Source: Thuidium tamariscinum
Lineage: Eukaryota; Streptophyta; Bryopsida; Hypnales; Thuidiaceae
DNA length: 64,000 nucleotides
Reading direction: 5' to 3'
Assembly (NCBI GenBank): GCA_947034885.2
Contig: OX344750.2
Coordinates: 40,534,821 to 40,598,820 of the forward strand
A model generated the notes under the pieces. It had not been told where the DNA came from. It did no database searches and saw only the letters and a list, made by a program, of their open reading frames with translations. Within the stretch, counting starts at the first letter, position 1; each line of letters begins with the position of its first letter. Shown here one piece after another: positions 55,947 through 64,000 of this stretch. The translations under genes were made by a program, and so were the position numbers.

Positions 55947-56958
55947 TTTCACTGCCTAATTTTTGTACCCTAAACCTCGTTCCTACAAGAATCTAATAGT
56001 GTAGGCCTCTTCCACTCTCAACTTCGTAACTGGGATCAAAATCACTCACTCATCAGTCACAAGACCCAAGCTCCTGAGTAACGCTTCCTAAATTTGCTAG
56101 TGTGACACTTTGGCATTAATGTGAGCTAACTTCGGGAGGTAGTACGTCCTGGAGGTTGGTGGTTGCATTGAAAGCTAGAGCTGAACCTTAAGTTTTATAT
56201 TATTCGCGAAACTAGACGATCTTCGGACTAGTTAGAATTGCACCAACTATGCGGCACGACTCTGTTCATCGGACACCACAATCTAACAGAGAAGAATGTG
56301 GAGACGTTTCCTATGTGACCGATCGAGAGCGGGTTCCCCTTTACTCAAACTAAGCTGAGATTGAGCCAACGCTGTCTTAGCTTGCACAAGGCCAGGAATT
56401 CACAACCAAGACACAACTTTCGACAACACTTAGTACAGTTCTAAGACGCAAGCTCAAGTTAAAAAGAGGAAGGAGGCTGAAATCAGACTGGAGCGAGTTT
56501 GATCGATCTAGAGCAGTGAGCGCGCGCTGTCAAACCAAACGTAGAAACAAGAGCTGCAATTAGTCACTCTGAACCTGTCGAGCAAATGAATCATGCAAGT
56601 ATCAGGAGGATTGCGAGTTAAGGAGGGTGTCAATTGAATTTCGCAGTAAGAGTAGCTAGCTAGTACCAGAATCGGCTACAGTAGCTTGTTAGATAGCTAT
56701 GAGTAGCAGCTCAGTCGATTGTTGAACTAACGACGTGTACGCGGACTGAGTTCGGAAAGGGAAAAACGAAAAAGGTCCGTCTGAGGATGTACCCAAGGTA
56801 CCGTCGGTAACAGACCTGAACAAAACAGATGGACCGACTGGGAAAGATCATAGGGAACTAAGCCTAGGAGAGGAACAGGTGGCAAGCACCCACTGCAACA
56901 GTTTTAGATTTTTTTTTTAATACAGTAAGCATACAATTGTTTTAAAATAGGAACTTAA
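55947..56958. other. Upstream region of the small gene, otherwise no gene seen
   Basis: Moderate GC and no coding sequence recognised; probably contains the promoter and leader. Confidence 0.35.
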
Positions 56959-57685
56959 CCCCTAAGCGCCGCCGGCGCCAATTTTTGGCGTTCGGCAGGC
57001 TTCACAGGGGCCCAGGAGGACCCTGAACAGTAGTTTTTTTCTTCATTTTATTTTAGTGACCTTTCATGTTGAGTTGTAAATAGTCTCCAATTCAGTTTTT
57101 AGTCTAACTAATGTTTGTTTTTATGTAGTTGAGAAGTAATTAGAGAAAACGGATGACAAAATTTGCCATTTTACTGTATTTTGAGAAATTGACATAATCT
57201 GAAATTTCTCCTTGAATATGAAATTTTCTGAGTATGAGCCCAACTAATGAAATGAAGATCATCTACTCGAATTTCTACTCCAATTGAAATTTTGAATCTT
57301 TTTGTAAAAATGAATATTTTATTGCAGTTTGCACTTAGGCTATATTTTTAATGTCCATTACATTCTAATTATAGATGTACATGGTAAATCAGTTTACACC
57401 ATGATAATTTTCACTGTAATGTTCGCACATGGTGAAATTTTCAGATTTTTTGAGATTATTTTCTATTTGATATGATTTTTTCTTCATTTTTACTTCAGAA
57501 AATTTCAGAAAATACAATTTTCCTCAAAAAAATCTGAAATTTCTGTGAAGTACAGAGGACATGCAGTTTCATCTGTGAAAAATAAAAATAAAAATTTTCA
57601 TACGCATCTGATTACAAAATGGCAACAAACTGAGCGACAGAGAGGGCGGCCTCAAACCAGTGGCCATAGGCCCGGCGTTTCAGGG
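56959..57685. mobile_element. TTAA-flanked nonautonomous element (727 bp)
   Basis: TTAA at 56,955-56,958 and 57,686-57,689. Imperfect inverted ends: CCCCTAAGCGCCGCCGG against CCCTGAAACGCCGGGCC. Another member of the CCCCTAA-ended group, with an unrelated interior. Confidence 0.75.
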
Positions 57686-58138
57686 TTAACTTAATCAGCG
57701 AGAGTTTTGCAGAAGGAGCTCTTGTTTGCAGGCAACTATTCTTACGTTACGATGATGTAAGTTCAAAGTCAGTGTCAAAACAGAGAAGTCAGTGGCTCAG
57801 TGCAAGTGGGTCAAACACGCGCCAGCATTAACGGAGTGAGGTCCCACACTGACTGACTTGCCATGATGCTAGTTATTGCTCAGTCTTTGTTTACCTTTCT
57901 CATGAATCTCATTTTTGATTTTGTTTTCACAAATCATGGGCCTGGCTCTCAGTTACTTACGCCCGTCTTTTTTTCAACAAGTCTACCTAAGCTTGCTGAG
58001 TACCGTAGTCTGTTTGGTCAAGAGTCAAGACCCCAAATCCCAAAGTCCACAATACACTACAGTCGGAGGGAGTCCTAGAGTAACTTACTGATGGCCTAAA
58101 CTAAAAGATCAACTGATCTAGTTTCTTTTTCTAAGAGT

Positions 58139-58275
58139 GCTCTTCAAAGCAACACTTCAAACATTTTGGACCTTCATTTGTGCCAAATAAATAAATAAAA
58201 CATTTTGGACCACTAATCTTCCTTGTTAGAGGAAGATCAGTGGTCCAAAATGTTTGAAGTGTTGCTTTGAAGAGC
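58139..58275. repeat. Perfect 34-bp hairpin MITE with a second inner inverted pair
   Basis: Positions 58,139-58,172 and 58,242-58,275 are exact inverse complements (start GCTCTTCAAAGCAACACTTC). CATTTTGGACCACTxATCTTCCT also pairs internally around 58,201-58,251. Confidence 0.9.
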
Positions 58276-58694
58276 AGGTATGGGATGCTCTAAGGTCTTT
58301 TTTGAAATTTGAGTAGAACACAAATATTGTGATTCTTTTGATTTGGCAGTTTGTTTCATTAAAGATCCGACACTAAAGGGGTAAAGTCCACAACCTAGCA
58401 TGATGGTGTAGTACTATTAGAGTACATTATTGGTGACGTAAGTGTTTTGATTAAAGAATCTTATGTTTCTTCTTTAGTATTTGAACCCCAAACAATATAG
58501 ATTTTGAATACTTTGCTTTACAAATATTTTATAATCCAAAGGGCAATGATATTTTTTACTTCATTGGAAGTCAAACAACTATAGAAGATCTCCACTTTCC
58601 ACTCAAAATTTTGACAATGAATAGTTGCACTTTTGTCCCACATAAAAGATTCTTTGTCATCCAACATACACAAAATGTCTACCTTGATATTTAA

Positions 58695-58930
58695 GGCCAA
58701 GGTGAATTGAGCCCCTTGCTCAGCCCCTTGGAAAGAAGTTGAAATTTAAAAAACAACTATACATGATCAAATTTGCAAATTCTAAAATTCATATTTGCAA
58801 TTAGACGCCCGTAATTAGTTGGTAGGGATGTACTAGGTAAATTACTCAAGCACAAAATAGGGGGCTTCTGTTTTTCCCTGCATCCCTAGAATGACTTAGT
58901 GTAGTTGAGTGAGGGGGCTAGTTCACCCTG
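58695..58930. mobile_element. MITE of the AATTGACCCCCTC family, first of a close pair
   Basis: Ends AAGGTGAATTGAGCCCCTTG and the complement of AGGGTGAACTAGCCCCCTCA; core AAATTTGCAAATTCT. Confidence 0.75.
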
Positions 58931-58956
58931 ATCATGTTCAAGGACCCATTAGTTAT

Positions 58957-59158
58957 GGCTAGGGTGAATTGATCCCCTCGCTCGGACACTTGGAAAAATG
59001 CTGAAATTTTTTATTTTCCATCCATGATAAAATTTGCAAATTCTAATTTCATATTTGCACTCAAATTAATCAAGCACAACATACGGGGCTTTTATTTTTA
59101 CTTGCACCCTGAGGATGAGTTGGTGTGACTAAGCAAGGAGGGCAGTTCACCTCAACCT
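58957..59158. mobile_element. MITE of the AATTGACCCCCTC family, second of a close pair
   Basis: Ends AGGGTGAATTGATCCCCTCG and the complement of GAGGTGAACTGCCCTCC; core AAATTTGCAAATTCT. Confidence 0.7.
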
Positions 59159-59404
59159 TAATTATTGGGCATGAAATGTTGACCATGATACAATAGAGCA
59201 TCTCTTATTAAACCCTCTCTAGGCCAATAAACCTATGTAATCCAATGTGTCAGACTAGTTCCAAACTCAGCCAAATTACAAAAGATGTGAATAAATCAGA
59301 CCTTTTCTAAGTGAATAAACCTCTATAATTCAAATGAATGTGTCAGGTTGGGCTGGGAATGATTGAATTAGAGAGGTTTTATTATAGCTGGGTTGGTAAA
59401 TAAC

Positions 59405-60230
59405 TTAATAAAGGAGAAACATCCATTCCCGAACGTATCCCTTGTAGTGGACTATAGACTCATTCAATTGCATTAGTAGAGTTCCTTTAATATGTTTGCT
59501 ACATACTTGATTCTAATTTGACACATTTTAAGAATACATATAAATATCTGATTGGCTCATTGTTGATTTTAGCAAGGTTTAGTTTTGGATGCACCTATTG
59601 CATTGTTTCAGTGGTTTAGGGAGCCAACACTTTGAAAAATGAGAGAAATTATATGCAACATCTGAAAAATCTTTTTTTTTTAATATTTATGATTTTCACT
59701 CACTAAGACTAAAAAAAATCATTTTTAGAAACAACTGCCTCCAACTATGCTGAATTCCTTATTTGGAGGTTTTTGGATGCTTCCACCTTATTCTTCCAAA
59801 AGTTAAAGCCAATAGCGATTTTGCTCATTTCCAAAAATAAGGGCAAAACACCCATTCTCGCACTCGTTTCTTGGAATTGACCATAGATTCACCCAATTGT
59901 GTCAGTAGACTTTCCTCAATGTGTTCGCCACATATGTAATTATAATTAGCTGACACAATTGAAGGACACATAGAAGAATCTGGTTGGCTAAGTGCTGATT
60001 TTCTCAGGGTTCAGTTTGGGGGGCACCTACTGGACAGTTTCACAGGTCTAGGGAGCCAACACTTTGAAAATTTGTAGAAATTACATATTGTATTGGAAAA
60101 ATCTTTTTCTTTTGAATATTCATGATTTTCACTCGCTAATACTAGAAAAATATCATTTTTAGAAAACACTGCCTCCAACTATGCTGAATTCCTTATTTGC
60201 AAGTATTTGGGTGTTTCCACTGTATATGAA
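59405..60230 (+). repeat. Two diverged direct copies of a ~370-bp sequence
   Basis: Blocks in 59,405-59,770 recur in order in 59,835-60,225: GACTATAGA / GACCATAGA, TAGGGAGCCAACACTTTGAAAA and CTGCCTCCAACTATGCTGAA. They are non-coding and suggest an old segmental duplication or two tandem element copies. Confidence 0.7.
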
Positions 60231-63200
60231 ATTCCTGTTCGTAGCAAACTCTGATGAATTCAGATGAGCATGTGGGGTCACTGATTGGAAACAAAAATAT
60301 CAGACTGCATTGTTACTGTATCAATCGTGTCTATGTGTCTATGTATTATTGGCATTGAAATTCCGTTTCATTTAAAAAGTAAAAAATAAAAAATCATGAT
60401 CCTTAATCTGTGTTAAATAAATAAATAAAAAATTTAAAAAAAAAATCGTGTCTGTGACTGTATTGATGGCAATTAAGGTAGACCCATCCATAACCAACCA
60501 TCTGACTCCATCGCCAACGTTGATCGACTCATTTGTTTCAATAATAATTCTTTTGTTTAAAAACAAAAACAAAAAAACAAACTGTTGATGGACATCAAGG
60601 CTAGAATTTTTTTCTCTTTTTCAAAGTTAGGAATAAAAGTTCATGGCACATACATGTCCCAAAATAAGGTAGCGGACCCCTTTTCGATTAGCCCTCCATT
60701 TCCAAAGTCTAGATTGTTTTATTTTCAAGTAAAGGAAGTGGGAATAACTGGTCTTGTATTATGATGCATTATGAGCCATTGATTTTGTGTGCACTTCTTG
60801 ACTAGTTTAGTATTGGAATTAGACATACCTATAAATTGAGAATAGGTTTCAAAAAATATTAAAGAAAAATATTCACAATAATTCAGTTTTTGGATGGAAA
60901 AATATGAAAAATTTCAAACCTATTTTAAACCTATTTCGCCAAGCGAGAACCCCCCCCCCCCCCCCATCCCCACACACCCCACCCCACACACACCACATCC
61001 CACCAAATTCAACCAGAAACTATGATGAATTCTTTAAGTAATCAAAAATAGTTTGTAAGCTTCTAGTGTGCAAGAAAGTAGGAAATAGTGAATAAAAATG
61101 TAGTTTTTTGTATGAATCAAATTTATTTAGAAGAGTCTATAGATTGGCAATGGGTTGGGTGTATTTTTTGCCTTTCAAAATTTATAGTATTTTCAATTCA
61201 AGTTTTTGGAATTCCCATCATTTCTATCATTGTACATCAGAAAATATTTGTTTTGCCTTGCACTACACTAGTTGATGTCTAAAATACCTTAAATGATCCG
61301 TTATAGGTGGTTCTACTTTAAGTGTCTCAGTGAGGCAAACAATTAGTCTTCCCAATTAATTTATTAGTTTCAGTGGAGATGGCTCAACTTCTATGCAAGC
61401 ACATAATTTAGTGTTAGTGGCCTAAACTTTCAAGTGGTTTCTCAACTTCTTTCCTTGCCCACATGCATTACATATTGATTCATTTGCAAAATAAGAGAAA
61501 GAAAAGAAAGAACTTAGACATGAAGTCTTGTATGGCACATTGTGAACACACATTCTCAATCTTGAGGTTTGTAAACAATATGAAGGTTTGTGAAAAATGT
61601 GTTATGTCAAGGTATGTATAAAAAGAATGATCTATTCATTAAATAAGGTTGTTTGTTTGTTATAGTGATATCTTTGTAACTATGAGTCCCTAGTTAGGTT
61701 GCATTCTTGGTATGGTAAGAAAGCTCTTTGTAAAGAAGGGTGATGAGAGACTTTGTTTTATGACATTTGGATATAAGGAGCCAAAGTTATAGAGTTTTTG
61801 AATTGTTTTCCAATAGAGATCTAGAACTCAATGGTACAAGATTGATTAGCTAATGAAAAGTAGGATATTGGTATAGGGCTTTACTAGTATTTGTCTAGCT
61901 ATTTGAGGTAAACATGCTTTCTAACTTACTAGCTTCTTGTTTCAATTAACTTGTTTACGTAGATGAGCTTATCACACATATGTCAAACTTTTGTGCACAA
62001 TCCAATTTTGATGTCAATAATCTTTAATTATGTGAAATTTAGTGTTTGGGGGAGACTTCAATTTGCTATAGCACCACTAGAGCAAACCCTATTGTTTTTC
62101 ATTCAAGAGATTCCAAGCTTTGTTGCTTTTCACTAAAAATGATCTAATGTTAGTAGCAAAGTTGGCCCCATAGTTTATCATTCATTACTTTTTTGACTCA
62201 CTCTACATATTGTCACTATTTCAAGAAATGACTAAAAGTGATGGTTTTCACAGTAGTGTGTGGAGAGCTAGCTCTAGGCATGTAAAAATAAGTTACAACA
62301 TAGTCATTCTGAAACTCCTATTGGAGTAGAAGGGAAAGGAATGTTCAAATAGTTTTTGATAACTTTAGTAAGCTTAAGTTAGTCTTCTTACCTTTGAAGT
62401 TGTCTAGTGTGTGCAACAAATTTAATCTCCAACATTGTATTTGTCCGCTTATTGTTGCAAAGAGCTAGAAATCGAGTTCAACGAAGAGTATTTTTGGTTG
62501 AAGCCTATTTTTGAAGGTACGTTTGAGTGTTTTGAGACATGTTGTTTGTTCCGTATTATTCTTAGTTCAATTGTAATTGTTTCGTGATGTTTAAATGCGT
62601 TTTATGTTTCCTAAGTGAGGGACTTTTACGTTTTGTGGAGTGCGGGGACCATAAGTATTCTCCAAGATTCTCTTTTGCTTATAATCAATCATTTAGAAGA
62701 TCAAATTTTGATTCTTAAATTAGACTTCAAAAAAAAGTTTCCAAAAATAAAAATGACAATATTTTGCTTATAATTGATCTTAAAAAGAATTCAAAATTTT
62801 CCCTTTCAAAATTTATAGAGAAATATAAAAATGAAAAATGAAGATATAAAATGAAGATTGAAATGAGAAAAAAGAACAACAATATTAGGCACAATACTTT
62901 AAAAAAAATCATAATGTGGTTAATGTAAACCCTATGCCCTCTTAATGTTCCATTCAATTTAAATTTAAAAATTATTCTACATCTAAAACTTTTGTGTGTA
63001 CCTTCATTACAAATTTCAAGACAAAAGGAAAAAATTTGGATTTTTTTTCACATTTTAGGACCCCAATTTTTTTTAAAAGAAGCCAATTAGGTTTCATTTA
63101 ACTTCTAAGTTTTGCAAACACTAGATTCTGGTCCCTTGGGCATTTAGGGGTTAACAATGAAAAAAATTGACTCTTGTTTGCATATCTTGTAGTCATTTTC

Positions 63201-63308
63201 AATGAGCAACATATACAATGCAAGAAAATACTTTTCACCACTTAGATCTCAAATAAAAAATTTCTTCATTGCACTAGAAATCATAAAAATCATTGAAAAA
63301 ATGATTAG
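60231..63308. other. AT-rich gene-free DNA with a C-run and a lone TTAA-family end
   Basis: No gene seen. A run of 16 C at 60,950-60,965 is followed by a CA/CCCA-rich stretch. At 63,130-63,154 GGTCCCTTGGGCATTTAGGGG precedes TTAA, an end like that of the element at 31,692, but no partner end was found. Confidence 0.45.
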
Positions 63309-63619
63309 ATGGCAAATTTCATTAAAATGGCGGCATTCCTTATGCCATTTTTTAGACCACATGGTTTGAATTGAAAAATGACATCTAGGCCATAGGTATA
63401 TATTTCAAACATCTAGGACGCATGTAGATTCACAAAATCTATGACCCATTTAGATTTTAGACCACACGGTCTAAAACATCTTCGAGTGGTATAGATTTCA
63501 AACATCTACAACATATAGATTTCAAAAATCTATGACAATTTTAGATTTCAGACTGCACGATTTGAACTATCAAAAGTGTCAAACTAATGGAATACTGTTG
63601 TTTTAATGAAATTTGCCAT
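63309..63619. repeat. Inverted-repeat element with perfect 19-bp ends
   Basis: ATGGCAAATTTCATTAAAA at 63,309-63,327 and its exact complement at 63,601-63,619. The interior has repeated TAGATTTCAAAxATCTA motifs. Confidence 0.75.
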
Positions 63620-64000
63620 TTAGTGTGATGTTAATTCACTTTGCTTCAATCCTTGCATTATAGAGCAATTTTAACCAAGCTACTAGTGAGTGGCTAGGTC
63701 CTCATTTGCTTTTGAAAATTTTCATGAATGTACCTAACAAGATTTAGAACTCAATGGTAGAAAGGTGCAATTTCACACCAGGAACAAAAATTTTATTCCA
63801 AGAGGACTTGAAGTTTGCTACACTTGTTTCATTGGAATGGAGAAAGTAAAGATAAAAAAATGAAAAACTTGCTCACTTCAAATGTGAAAATCTCTCAATC
63901 TGCCTGGTCAAATCGGCTGAAAATTTTCCAACCAGTTCTGGCTGTAATCTACTACACTTTTGTATGGTCAAAGTTAAAAAATAAGAAATGTTTTTTCAAT

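Noticed and set aside
60950-61010. C-run and CA-rich stretch as a functional site
   Set aside because: Simple low-complexity sequence, prone to slippage; nothing else supports a function.
1-64000. Retroviral, LTR or other capsid-bearing elements
   Set aside because: No reverse transcriptase, integrase, capsid-like frame or long direct terminal repeats were recognised.
1-64000. tRNA, rRNA and CRISPR features
   Set aside because: No cloverleaf, ribosomal sequence or regularly spaced direct repeats with unique spacers seen; the spaced hairpins at 37.6-39.2 kb have irregular gaps and palindromic units.

Overview
The window reads as nuclear DNA of a land plant, most likely a moss. It is AT-rich, genes are spliced with GT-AG introns, CCCTAAA telomere-type runs occur, and a chalcone-synthase first exon of bryophyte flavour sits at 18.5-18.7 kb. 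No retroviral or LTR element was recognised; the mobile DNA seen is hAT, MULE, TTAA-flanked and foldback/MITE-type.

The main result is a 17,064-bp hAT-type transposon at 20,056-37,119. It has CAGGGTTG termini and an exact 8-bp target-site duplication (CTTAAACT) on both sides. Inside are a whole-looking hAT transposase (minus, 32,996-36,130), a RING-H2/coiled-coil gene (minus, 22,297-24,660) and a protein-kinase-like gene with one in-frame stop (plus, 29,814-31,475). GC-rich arrays built on GACGGCC lie at both ends and again upstream of each gene. The three genes share a promoter plan: array, TATA box, then a leader that carries or appears to carry a small intron.

Positions 1-13,783 look like the right-hand part of a second, related hAT-type element whose left end lies outside the window. 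It carries the same cargo families: a kinase-like gene (1,265-2,920), an N-domain/coiled-coil gene (7,372-8,868) and a RING gene (minus, 11,077-13,227). Its arrays use another motif, CCGCGGTCGCCC. Its right end (CAACCCTG at 13,776-13,783) falls inside a decayed MULE transposase gene (13,792-16,791). That two elements with different repeats carry homologous kinase and RING genes suggests a conserved transposon cargo module of unknown function.

The host locus split by the 17-kb element (18.0-20.05 kb plus 37.1-43.6 kb) has a recurring hairpin motif, CTCTCG-N3/4-CGAGAG, on both sides of the insertion. On the right it holds a multi-exon gene (39,437-43,623) for a ParB-like plus DNA-methyltransferase-like protein with degenerate catalytic motifs. 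From 43.6 kb to the end the window is mostly MITEs, foldback elements and AT-rich DNA, including a three-deep nest of elements at 45.7-47.5 kb. Two small paralogous genes of an unrecognised family lie there (49,628-50,020 plus; 55,566-55,946 minus).
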